A stretch of DNA of 64,000 bases, taken from positions 682,001-746,000 of the forward strand of contig NZ_CP165782.1 in the NCBI RefSeq assembly GCF_000513895.2. Reading direction: 5' to 3'. The notes beneath the pieces were generated by a model, which did not search any database, was not told the DNA's origin, and worked only from the letters and a program-made list of their open reading frames with translations. Source of the DNA: Ensifer sp. WSM1721. GTDB lineage: Bacteria; Pseudomonadota; Alphaproteobacteria; Rhizobiales; Rhizobiaceae. Both the position numbers and the translations under genes were made by a program. Of this stretch, positions 36,696 through 43,854 are shown piece after piece. Numbering within the stretch: the stretch's first letter is position 1; each line of letters starts with the position of its first letter.

Positions 36696-36793
36696 ATGCG
36701 TGTCGCCCAAAAGTGTGCAACGGTTTTGGAGCAACGACATGCATAAAGACAAGGGGATAAAGCGCCTCGCATGAAGTGCGAGGCGCTTTATGC
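36696..36793. repeat. Intergenic repeat family B, full copy
   Basis: ATGCGTGTCGCCC, AAAAGTGTGCAACGGTTTTGG, ACGACATGCAT, then a 13-bp perfect stem AAAGCGCCTCGCA (36759-36771)/TGCGAGGCGCTTT (36777-36789). It shares layout with the copy at 49926. Confidence 0.75.
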
Positions 36794-36934
36794 AATTTTC
36801 GCCATTCTCGCACGGCGCCTCGGTGGGCTCCAGAATGGACGCCATGACATTTTTTGATGTACCCATTCACCCCAATTCTCATTTTTCCGGCTAGAGCGGA
36901 AAGAACAAGAGGACGACGCGAGAAGGAGACGCCG

Positions 36935-37816
36935 ATGGCCGTCGATACATCCCCCCGATCCATCACCTGGACCTATGTCGACGGTGAATGGCTTTCCGGC
37001 AATCCGCCGCTGATCGGCCCGACCTCCCATGCCATGTGGCTCGGCTCGACCGTGTTCGACGGCGCCCGGTGGTTCGACGGCATCGCGCCGGACCTCGACC
37101 TTCACTGCCAGCGCGTCAATCGTTCGGCGGAAGCACTCGGCCTCAAGCCGACGATGGCGGCGGAGGAGATCGAGACGTTGACCTGGGAGGGCGTGAAGAA
37201 GTTCGACGGCAAGACGGCGATCTACGTGAAGCCCATGTATTGGGGCGAGCATGGCTCCTGGAGTGTCGTCGCGGTCGATCCGGAATCGACCCGCTTCGCG
37301 CTCTGCCTGTTCGAGGCTCCGATGGGCAACAGCCATGCCGGATCGGCGCTGACGCTCTCGCCTTTCCGCCGGCCGACGCTCGAATGCATGCCGACGGATG
37401 CCAAGGCCGGCTGCCTCTATCCCAACAATGCCCGCATCCTCAAGGAGGCGCGCTCGCGCGGCTTCGACAACGCGCTGGTGCGCGACATGCTCGGCAATAT
37501 CGCCGAAACTGGTTCTTCGAACATTTTCATGGTGAAGGACGGCGTCGTCTTCACGCCGGCCGCGAACAGAACCTTCCTTGCCGGCATCACCCGTTCGCGC
37601 GTGATCGGGCTCCTGCGCGAAGCGGGCTTCGAGGTGGTCGAGACGACGCTGACGATGGCCGACTTCGAGACGGCGGACGAAATCTTCACCACCGGCAACT
37701 ACTCCAAGGTGCTGCCGGTGACCCGGCTCGATGATCGCGACTTGCAGTCCGGTTCGATCACCGCCAAGGCCCGCGATCTCTACATGGATTGGGCGCATTC
37801 GAGCGGCGACGTATAG
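36935..37816 (+). CDS. Branched-chain-type aminotransferase (fold type IV PLP)
   Basis: 293 residues, starting at 36935 after AGAAGGAGA. PLP lysine in DAKAGCLYPNNARI; class-IV signature ETGSSNIFMVKDG and FLAGITRSRVI. It fits the IlvE superfamily, though it could be a D-amino-acid or other branched-chain-like transaminase. Probably transfers amino groups between branched-chain amino acids and 2-oxoglutarate in the cytosol. Confidence 0.88.
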   Translation: MAVDTSPRSITWTYVDGEWLSGNPPLIGPTSHAMWLGSTVFDGARWFDGIAPDLDLHCQRVNRSAEALGLKPTMAAEEIETLTWEGVKKFDGKTAIYVKPMYWGEHGSWSVVAVDPESTRFALCLFEAPMGNSHAGSALTLSPFRRPTLECMPTDAKAGCLYPNNARILKEARSRGFDNALVRDMLGNIAETGSSNIFMVKDGVVFTPAANRTFLAGITRSRVIGLLREAGFEVVETTLTMADFETADEIFTTGNYSKVLPVTRLDDRDLQSGSITAKARDLYMDWAHSSGDV

Positions 37817-37846
37817 CGCGTGGGCGAAGGCCGTGCCGTTTTCGGG

Positions 37847-37945
37847 CCCTCATCCGGCCTGCCGGCCACCTTCTCCCCGCAGGCGGGGCGAAGGAGACTC
37901 GCGGCACCGCCTCGGTCCCCTCTCTCCGTCCTTACGGGGAGCTCG
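37847..37945. repeat. Intergenic repeat family C (copy 3)
   Basis: CCCTCATCCGGCCTGCCGG context with CCTTCTCCCCGC/GCGGGGCGAAGG (one mismatch), between the aminotransferase and the VOC gene. Same family as the copies at 10496 and 13673. Confidence 0.6.
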
Positions 37946-37952
37946 GCGATCG

Positions 37953-38363
37953 TCACGGCTCTAGCGGACGCACGACGACATCCGGGGACGAGCGCGTGGT
38001 TGGGCCGTGATGCACCGCTTCGACATTGTTGCCGTCCGGATCGAGGACGAATGCGGCATAGTAGCCCGGATGGTAGCTGCGCTCGCCGGGAGCGCCGTTA
38101 TCCGTGCCGCCATTGGCGAGGCCCGCGTCATAGAACCGATGCACGGCATCCTGTCCGGCGGCCTGGAAGGCGAGATGGACGCGGCTCTGATAATCATCTG
38201 CCTTGTCGACGAAGAACTCATCGAATGCAAAAAATGCGTCGGTCTCGAACGTCGGCTGGTGGCCGAGAGCGCCGAGCACCGCCTTATAGAATCGCTTGCT
38301 GACCGCGAGATCCTCGACGCGAAGATGCACGTGATCGATGAGCCGTCCCTGATGGAATTCCAT
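37953..38363 (-). CDS. VOC-family (glyoxalase/bleomycin resistance-like) protein
   Basis: 136 residues, starting at 38363. A single VOC domain with RLIDHVHLRVEDLAVSKRFY at the start and FVLDPDGNNVEAVHHGP at the metal-binding end. Likely metal-dependent lyase or dioxygenase-like; substrate not predicted. Confidence 0.82.
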   Translation of the reverse strand: MEFHQGRLIDHVHLRVEDLAVSKRFYKAVLGALGHQPTFETDAFFAFDEFFVDKADDYQSRVHLAFQAAGQDAVHRFYDAGLANGGTDNGAPGERSYHPGYYAAFVLDPDGNNVEAVHHGPTTRSSPDVVVRPLEP

Positions 38364-38597
38364 TGTGTCCTCCCTGTTGTCGCAATGGGACGTCATTGCC
38401 CCGTCAGCGAACTAAATAGGACAGGAAACCCACGCGTCGATGCCGGCACCGGCCGATCCATATCGCCGGCAATGAAAGTATTTTGCGTGGCTTAGGGAAA
38501 TTTTGGCACCGCATCGGTTGCCTCCGGCCAAGGCGCTGCCTATGTTCCCGCTCACAGATTTCCGTGACGAAATCCCATGCCAAGAGGAGATGCCACA

Positions 38598-39200
38598 ATG
38601 GCTTTCGAATTGCCGAACCTTCCCTATGACTACGAGGCGCTCGCGCCCTACATGTCGCGCGAAACGCTGGAATACCATCACGACAAGCATCACCTCGCCT
38701 ATGTGACGAACGGCAACAAGCTCGCCGAGGAAGCCGGTCTTTCCAACCTTTCCGTGGAAGAAATCGTCAAGAAGTCCTACGGCACCAATCAGCCGCTGTT
38801 CAACAATGCCGGGCAGCACTACAACCACATCCACTTCTGGAAGTGGATGAAGAAGGGCGGCGGCGGCACCAGCCTGCCGTCCAAGCTCGACGCGGCGATC
38901 AAGTCCGATCTCGGCGGCTACGACAAGTTCCGCGCCGATTTCATCGCGGCCGGTACCGCCCAGTTCGGCTCCGGCTGGGCCTGGCTCTCGGTGAAGAACG
39001 GAAAGCTGGAAATCTCGAAGACCCCGAACGGCGAAAACCCGCTCGTCCACGGTGCAACGCCGATCCTCGGCGTCGACGTTTGGGAACACTCCTATTACAT
39101 CGACTACCGCAATGCTCGCCCGAAATATCTCGAGGCCTTCGTCGACAATCTCATCAACTGGGATTACGTCCTCGAACTCTATGAAGCGGCCGCGAAGTAA
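38598..39200 (+). CDS. sodB: Superoxide dismutase, Fe/Mn family (SodB)
   Basis: 200 residues, starting at 38598 after AAGAGGAG. Metal ligands: His in LEYHHDKHH (about residue 27), His in YNHIHFW, and Asp and His in DVWEHSYYIDYRNAR. It has the FGSGWAWL signature and no signal peptide, so cytosolic. The length equals that of the Sinorhizobium enzyme. A terminator follows closely. Confidence 0.96.
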   Translation: MAFELPNLPYDYEALAPYMSRETLEYHHDKHHLAYVTNGNKLAEEAGLSNLSVEEIVKKSYGTNQPLFNNAGQHYNHIHFWKWMKKGGGGTSLPSKLDAAIKSDLGGYDKFRADFIAAGTAQFGSGWAWLSVKNGKLEISKTPNGENPLVHGATPILGVDVWEHSYYIDYRNARPKYLEAFVDNLINWDYVLELYEAAAK

Positions 39201-39226
39201 GCGGTTTCGCGCGTTTTCGGCAGATC

Positions 39227-39251
39227 GGCCCGGCCTTGCGCCGGGCCTTTT
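39227..39251 (+). terminator. sodB terminator
   Basis: GGCCCGG, loop CCTTGCG, CCGGGCC, then TTTT, 27 bases after the sodB stop. Confidence 0.85.
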
Positions 39252-39301
39252 CGTTGCGGCTCGCGACGGAACAGATTGCGGCGTGCTCCGGCGATGCTCG
39301 C

Positions 39302-40015
39302 CTACGCGTCCTCCGCCTCAAGCGGCCGCACCGCGTTCGTCTTCCAGCCGGCGATCCATAATTGTCTCAGCCGGTTGCCTTCGCCGCGGAAATAGGCGTC
39401 GACGGGCTCGCAATGCTCCACGCGGTCGGCGCGGAAGTTGCGGATATCCTCGCGCAATTCGCACCAGGCGACCATCATCGCATGCTCGGAATAGTAGATG
39501 AGCGCCAGCGGCCGCACCGTGCGTTCCGTGGCGCGGCCGAGCTCGTCGCGATAGTCGAGTGCCAGCTTCCGCTCGTCGCGGATCGCCCTGCGAATCATGG
39601 CGAGGTCGACCGCTGGCGGCGGCGCCGCGATCGTGCCCCAGGCGTGCAGGGCGTGCGACTGAAACGCCTTGCGCAGGGGCCCCGGGACGGCGCCGGTGAT
39701 CTTTTGGCTGACGCGTCGCGCCGCCGACTTCAGCTCCTCGTCGCCGGTGCGCGCCAGAAGGGCCAGCGCCAGCACGATCGCTTCCGTTTCCTCGATCGAG
39801 AACATCAGTGGCGGCAAATCGAAGCCGGGTCTCAGGATATAGCCGATGCCGCGCTCGCCCTCGATCGGCACGCGCATCGCCTGCAGCGCGGCAATGTCGC
39901 GATAGATCGAGCGCGGCGTGACCTCCAGGGACTCGGCGATCTCGGCCGCCGTCACCGGTTTGCCGGCAAGCCGCAATATCTGGATGATCTCGAAAAGCCG
40001 CGATGCCTTGCGCAT
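39302..40015 (-). CDS. YafY-type HTH/WYL-domain transcriptional regulator
   Basis: 237 residues, starting at 40015. N-terminal HTH (MRKASRLFEIIQILRLAGKP; AEIAESLEVTPRSIYRDIAAL), linker, and a WYL-type ligand-binding domain (DYRDELGRATERTVRPLALIYYS). Divergent from the LysE-type exporter; the shared 130-base region contains CTGACA-N6-TGTCAG. It probably controls the exporter. Confidence 0.88.
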   Translation of the reverse strand: MRKASRLFEIIQILRLAGKPVTAAEIAESLEVTPRSIYRDIAALQAMRVPIEGERGIGYILRPGFDLPPLMFSIEETEAIVLALALLARTGDEELKSAARRVSQKITGAVPGPLRKAFQSHALHAWGTIAAPPPAVDLAMIRRAIRDERKLALDYRDELGRATERTVRPLALIYYSEHAMMVAWCELREDIRNFRADRVEHCEPVDAYFRGEGNRLRQLWIAGWKTNAVRPLEAEDA

Positions 40016-40044
40016 GGCCGGACCCTTTTTTGCTGCAAAGGCTC

Positions 40045-40062
40045 CTGACAAGACCCTGTCAG
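40045..40062. promoter_or_regulatory. Candidate operator between WYL regulator and LysE exporter
   Basis: CTGACA (40045-40050), AGACCC, TGTCAG (40057-40062), followed by another TTGGACAG. It lies 29 bases before the regulator start and 85 before the exporter start. Confidence 0.45.
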
Positions 40063-40147
40063 TTGGACAGCGATATAGCATGTGCCAACGGATTGAAAAA
40101 ACAGCAATCCGGTTTCGCACCTTATCCAAATTCTATGAGCAACTGAC

Positions 40148-40786
40148 ATGACCTACGCGGAAAACCTCTGGCTCTTCTTCACCCTTCTCTTCGGCATCAT
40201 CATCGTTCCCGGCATGGATATGGTCTTCGTCCTAGCCAATGCGTTGACCGGCGGACGCACCTCGGGCCTATCGGCGACGGCGGGGATCATGGCGGGCGGC
40301 GTGCTGCACACGCTCTATGCTGCGCTCGGCGTTAGCGTCGTCCTGCATCTGGTGCCGCAGCTCTTCAATCTGCTGCTCGTTGCCGGGGCCGCTTACATTG
40401 CCTGGATCGGCTTCACCCTCATGCGCAGCTCGATCATCATCGGCGGCGTGGAAGGCGGAGCGCGGCTCACGCATTGGGCGAGCTTTCGTCAGGGGGCGCT
40501 GACGAGCCTGATGAATCCCAAGGCTTACCTCTTCATGCTTGCCGTCTATCCGCAGTTCCTGAAGCCCCAGTTCGGCCCCGTCTGGTCCCAGGCGGCCGTC
40601 ATGGCGCTGATGATCGCCGTGACGCAGCTTGCCATCTATGGCGGGCTCGCGCTTGCCGCGGGCCGCGGCCGCGATTTCATCGTCGGCACTCCGGCTGCCA
40701 CGGTTGCGATCGGCCGCGCCGCCGGTTTCCTGCTCGTCATCATTGCTGCCTTCACCGTATGGCAGGGTTGGGGCGGCGCTTCCTGA
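40148..40786 (+). CDS. LysE/RhtB-family amino-acid exporter
   Basis: 212 residues with about six membrane helices, starting at ATG 40148. Family features: LFFTLLFGIIIVPGMDMVFV at the N-terminus (PGP-like motif), GIMAGGVLHTLYAALG, and FRQGALTSLMNPKAYLFMLA. It exports amino acids or related compounds across the inner membrane. Likely controlled by the divergent WYL regulator. Confidence 0.9.
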   Translation: MTYAENLWLFFTLLFGIIIVPGMDMVFVLANALTGGRTSGLSATAGIMAGGVLHTLYAALGVSVVLHLVPQLFNLLLVAGAAYIAWIGFTLMRSSIIIGGVEGGARLTHWASFRQGALTSLMNPKAYLFMLAVYPQFLKPQFGPVWSQAAVMALMIAVTQLAIYGGLALAAGRGRDFIVGTPAATVAIGRAAGFLLVIIAAFTVWQGWGGAS

Positions 40787-41001
40787 GCGCCGCGTCCCCG
40801 CAAGTATTAAACATGATTGTTATTTTCATGTTTTTTGAAAGCTGCAGATTTGCGCCGCGCCGTCAGGTATTGCGCGGCGAATTCCGCTGAAATGACAAGC
40901 ACATCAACAAAATGTTACTTCCGTCGAAAAGCCGAAATGCCATCATGCCGGCGCTTCAACAGGACGCCGCTCGAGCGGGTTCGACTGACCGGGAGATCAT
41001 G

Positions 41002-41448
41002 ATGAGGATGAGGGCTTTTCTGCTTGCTGCCGCCTTGGCGGGCTTGGGCGTGACCGCAGTGACGGCAGCCGATGAGCCGCAGGCGGTACGTCAGCAATTA
41101 ATGAAGAAGGTCGGCCAGGCCGCAGGCGCTCTCAGCGGCATAGCGAAGGGTGAAAAGCCCTACGACGCCGAGATCGTCAAGGCATCGCTGGCGACGATCA
41201 GCGAAACGGTGAAGGTCTTCCCGAATCATTTCCCGGCGGGCTCGGAAACCGGCATGGAAACCGAGGCGAGTCCGAAGATCTGGGAAAACATGGAGGACTT
41301 CAAGGCGAAGGCCGCCAAGCTCGGCGGCGATGCGGAAAAGCTCCTCGCCGAACTTCCTGCCGACCAGGCCGGCGTCGGGGCCGCATTGGGCGTTCTCGGC
41401 AAGGATTGCTCGAGCTGTCATGAGACCTATCGCCTGAAGAAAGACTGA
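41002..41448 (+). CDS. Cytochrome c' family protein
   Basis: 148 residues, starting at ATG 41002 (GGGAG six bases ahead; ATG 40999 also possible). Sec signal MRMRAFLLAAALAGLGVTAV with cleavage near ADEPQ. A four-helix-bundle cytochrome c' domain with one haem site CSSCHETY near the C-terminus, the usual place for this family. A periplasmic electron carrier or NO-binding protein. The di-haem cytochrome gene follows 106 bases later. Confidence 0.9.
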   Translation: MRMRAFLLAAALAGLGVTAVTAADEPQAVRQQLMKKVGQAAGALSGIAKGEKPYDAEIVKASLATISETVKVFPNHFPAGSETGMETEASPKIWENMEDFKAKAAKLGGDAEKLLAELPADQAGVGAALGVLGKDCSSCHETYRLKKD

Positions 41449-41554
41449 GAAGAGCATCTCTCGCCGATCTTGACCAGCAGACCACGGTCTGGTCGAAGGT
41501 GCGCCGGCTTGGCTGGCGCATTCTTGTCTGACGCGAATGCCTGAAGAGGTGCCG

Positions 41555-42469
41555 ATGGGTCGGCGTAGAAGAAAGCTGCTCTTTGGTGTGCTCCTGCTTG
41601 GCGCGGTCGCCGCCGGCGCCCTTTGGTGGCTGACGAAGCCCAATCCGTGGGACGCCGCGCATTGGCAGGGACTTGGCGAACCGGACCTCGCCAATGGCGA
41701 ACAGGTGTTCTGGGCCGGCGGCTGCGTCAGTTGTCATGCCGCTCCGAGAGCGCCGGAAGACCAGCGGCTGGTGCTTGGCGGCGGCCGAACGCTGAAGAGC
41801 CCCTTCGGCACCTTTTATCCGCCGAATATCTCGCCGGACGAGACCGCCGGCATCGGAAACTGGACACTCGCGGAGTTCGGCAATGCGATGACGCGCGGCG
41901 TCGGCAAGGACGGCGAGCATCTCTATCCCTCCTTCCCCTATGGCTCCTATTCGCGAATGACCGCGAAGGACGTCAATGATCTCTGGGGCTTCATGCAGAC
42001 GTTGCCGAGGAGCGCCAATGTGGCGCCCCCGCACGACCTGCCATTCCCCTACAATATCCGCTTGGCGCTCGGCGGCTGGAAACTCCTGTTCCTCACCGAC
42101 GAGCCGCGTGCCGACGTGAATACCGCCGATGCGAAGCTCGCCCGCGGACAATACCTCGTCGAGGGGCCAGGCCATTGCGGCGAGTGCCACACGCCCCGCA
42201 ATGCGCTCGGCGGGTTCGAAGAGGGGAGATGGCTCGCCGGCGCGCCGAATCCCGAGGGCGAGGGTCGCATCCCCGACATCACGCCGGGCTCGAAGAGTAT
42301 CGGCAACTGGAGCGCATCCGATATCGCCTCCTATCTCGAGACCGGCTTCACGCCGGATTTCGACACGGTCGGCGGCTCGATGGTCGACGTACAGAAGAAC
42401 ATGGCGAAGCTTCCACCCGCCGACCGCGAGGCGATCGCCGCCTATCTGAAGGCCCTGCCGGCGCCTTGA
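41555..42469 (+). CDS. Membrane-anchored di-haem cytochrome c
   Basis: 304 residues. Start at ATG 41555 after GAAGAGG. An N-terminal basic and hydrophobic anchor (RRRRKLLFGVLLLGAVAAGA) precedes two class I haem sites, CVSCH (about 53) and CGECH (about 205), each followed by its own helical domain. It resembles cytochrome subunits of membrane alcohol/sugar dehydrogenases. It may receive electrons from periplasmic dehydrogenases such as the glucose dehydrogenase nearby, which is inference from context. Confidence 0.9.
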   Translation: MGRRRRKLLFGVLLLGAVAAGALWWLTKPNPWDAAHWQGLGEPDLANGEQVFWAGGCVSCHAAPRAPEDQRLVLGGGRTLKSPFGTFYPPNISPDETAGIGNWTLAEFGNAMTRGVGKDGEHLYPSFPYGSYSRMTAKDVNDLWGFMQTLPRSANVAPPHDLPFPYNIRLALGGWKLLFLTDEPRADVNTADAKLARGQYLVEGPGHCGECHTPRNALGGFEEGRWLAGAPNPEGEGRIPDITPGSKSIGNWSASDIASYLETGFTPDFDTVGGSMVDVQKNMAKLPPADREAIAAYLKALPAP

Positions 42470-42543
42470 TGCATGTCGCTCCTGCTGCATGTTTCACGGC
42501 GCTGCAGTGCGCAGCGGTCTTCGGACATGCGTAAAACGACGAG

Positions 42544-43044
42544 CTAGAGCTTCTGGAGGTAGCGCATGCCGGTGACCGGGCGCGGAACGAAGCGCTCGGA
42601 CTCGTAGAAGCGATGCGCCTGGAAGTTGCCGGTGGCGGCGCTGACGGAGAGGTATTCGCAACCGGCCATCTTCGCCTGTTCGCGGGCCTTGGCGACGAGA
42701 TGGCGGCCGATGCCGGTGCCGCGGTGACCGGGGCGAACGTAGAGATGATGCAGCTCCATCCCGCGCGCCCCCTCGACGGCCCGGTATTGCGGCACGAGGA
42801 TCGCGTAACCGATCAACGCACCGCCGGCTTCGGCGACAAGCGAGGTGATCCAGGGCGTGCGTCCGAAGAGGTCCCGCTCGAGTTGTTCGGGCGTGATCGG
42901 AGCGGCATCGCCGTGATGGGCGGCGAGCTCGGCGATCATCTCACGCAGCTCTGGGAGGTCACGCGGCTTCGCGCAACGGATCGTCACGATCGGTGCACGC
43001 ACCGACGGAACGGCATGGAGATTGGGGGTGACGGTCTGCAGCAT
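42544..43044 (-). CDS. GNAT-family acetyltransferase under leader-peptide control
   Basis: 166 residues, starting at 43044 (AGGAG six bases ahead). GNAT fold with acetyl-CoA-binding motif RPGHRGTGIGRHLVAKA and strand ELHHLYVRPGH; substrate unknown. Its start is 40 bases behind the T-tract of an intrinsic terminator preceded by an aromatic-rich leader peptide at 43139-43189. Expression is therefore probably raised when charged aromatic tRNA is scarce. That context suggests a role connected to aromatic amino acids or their products. Confidence 0.85.
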   Translation of the reverse strand: MLQTVTPNLHAVPSVRAPIVTIRCAKPRDLPELREMIAELAAHHGDAAPITPEQLERDLFGRTPWITSLVAEAGGALIGYAILVPQYRAVEGARGMELHHLYVRPGHRGTGIGRHLVAKAREQAKMAGCEYLSVSAATGNFQAHRFYESERFVPRPVTGMRYLQKL

Positions 43045-43083
43045 TCTCGGCTCCTCATGGTCCCGCCGCCATCAGGTGCCGTG

Positions 43084-43189
43084 AAAAACAAAAGCCGCCC
43101 TGATGGCGGCCTTGTTGAATATGATCAGCAGGCCGCTCCTATCGGAACAGCCAAAAATATACGCAGGAAATGGGTGCGTTCTTGATCAT
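43084..43189 (-). promoter_or_regulatory. Transcription attenuator of the GNAT gene
   Basis: Four segments on the minus strand. Segment 1 GGCTGTTCC (43152-43144, inside the leader codons) pairs fully (two G-U) with segment 2 GGAGCGGCC (43139-43131) around GATA. Segment 2 can instead pair through GCGGCCT with AGGCCGC of segment 3 (43112-43106). Segment 3 GCCGCC (43110-43105) otherwise pairs with segment 4 GGCGGC (43099-43094) to make a terminator followed by TTTTGTTTTT. This is the textbook 1:2, 2:3, 3:4 switch. Confidence 0.8.
43139..43189 (-). CDS. Aromatic-rich attenuator leader peptide
   Basis: A 16-codon frame MIKNAPISCVYFWLFR ending in TAG at 43141-43139. Codons 11-15 are Tyr-Phe-Trp-Leu-Phe. 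The Trp, Leu, Phe and first Arg bases form segment 1 of the attenuator, so a ribosome stalled at these codons blocks the 1:2 hairpin and frees the antiterminator. There is no good ribosome-binding site; the promoter places the first transcript base at or next to the A of ATG, as known for rhizobial trpL, so translation is probably leaderless. Confidence 0.75.
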   Translation of the reverse strand: MIKNAPISCVYFWLFR

Positions 43190-43194
43190 GCGCG

Positions 43195-43223
43195 TAGATT
43201 GTCCATTTCCCGGAATTTGTCAA
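43195..43223 (-). promoter_or_regulatory. Promoter of the GNAT leader transcript
   Basis: Minus strand TTGACA (43223-43218), 17 bases, AATCTA (43200-43195). Five bases later comes the leader-peptide ATG, so transcription should begin at or beside the start codon. Confidence 0.65.
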
Positions 43224-43243
43224 CGAGGATTCTTCGGCGCCCA

Positions 43244-43347
43244 CTGCATGATTCCTTAAATCGGAATCGATTTAAGGACAAAATCATGCAGCAACTCAAA
43301 GTGCTACAGCGACCTTTGCGCGTCCGATTGAACGCGCGGCGCTGTAG
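43244..43347 (+). repeat. Intergenic repeat family A, full copy
   Basis: CTGCATG, CCTTAAATCG/CGATTTAAGG, CATGCAG, then CTACAGCG...GCGCG...CGCTGTAG. It lies between the merR stop (12 bases away) and the GNAT leader promoter. Confidence 0.75.
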
Positions 43348-43358
43348 CGGGACGCGGA

Positions 43359-43772
43359 TCAATGCTCGCTCTCGCACAGCGAATGATCTGCGAGCGCGCG
43401 AATGACATAGCAGTCGCCGATCGTGTGATTGCCATGGCAGGCGACGATGCGCTCGAGTTCTTGCTCGAGCTTCTTCAGTCGGACGATCTTCTCGCGCACG
43501 GAGGCGAGGTGCTCCGTCGCGATTCGGTCCGCCTCGCCGCAGGGGCGTTCGGGATGTTCGCTGAGCGCCAGCAGGTCGCGGATCGCGTCGATCGAAAGGC
43601 CGAGGTCGCGCGCGTGGCGGATGAAGGCAAGGCGCTCGAGCTCACGCTTCTCGTAACGCCGCTGGTTGCCTTCGGACCGTTCCGGCGCGGCAAGCAGCCC
43701 CATCTGCTCATAGTAGCGAATGGTTGGAATTTTGACGCCGGTACGCCGGGCCAGGTCGCCGATCGTGTACAT
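43359..43772 (-). CDS. MerR-family regulator, metal-type C-terminus
   Basis: 137 residues. N-terminal winged HTH (MYTIGDLARRTGVKIPTIRYYE), dimer helix, and a C-terminal loop with cysteines in PCGEAD, ACHGNHTIGDC and SLC. These recall zinc/cadmium-type MerR sensors, so a metal or thiol signal is likely. The palindrome starting five bases upstream of its start suggests autoregulation. No efflux pump adjoins, so the target is open. Confidence 0.85.
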   Translation of the reverse strand: MYTIGDLARRTGVKIPTIRYYEQMGLLAAPERSEGNQRRYEKRELERLAFIRHARDLGLSIDAIRDLLALSEHPERPCGEADRIATEHLASVREKIVRLKKLEQELERIVACHGNHTIGDCYVIRALADHSLCESEH

Positions 43773-43776
43773 GTGA

Positions 43777-43799
43777 CTCCATAGCTATAGCTTCTGGAG
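43777..43799 (-). promoter_or_regulatory. MerR-type operator
   Basis: CTCCA (43777-43781) and TGGAG (43795-43799) flank a perfect AGCTATAGCT palindrome (43783-43792), immediately upstream of the merR-family start. The spacing fits MerR dyads within a long -35/-10 spacer. Confidence 0.55.
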
Positions 43800-43854
43800 C
43801 TTATATAGGCTGGTCGGCCTCTTCATCAACCATTCGAAAGACCTCGCGACGCTT

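Noticed and set aside
42473..42541. Possible extra family B repeat after the di-haem cytochrome
   Set aside because: Only the ATGCATGTCGC start and GACATGCGTAAAACGACG end match; too diverged to list as a copy.
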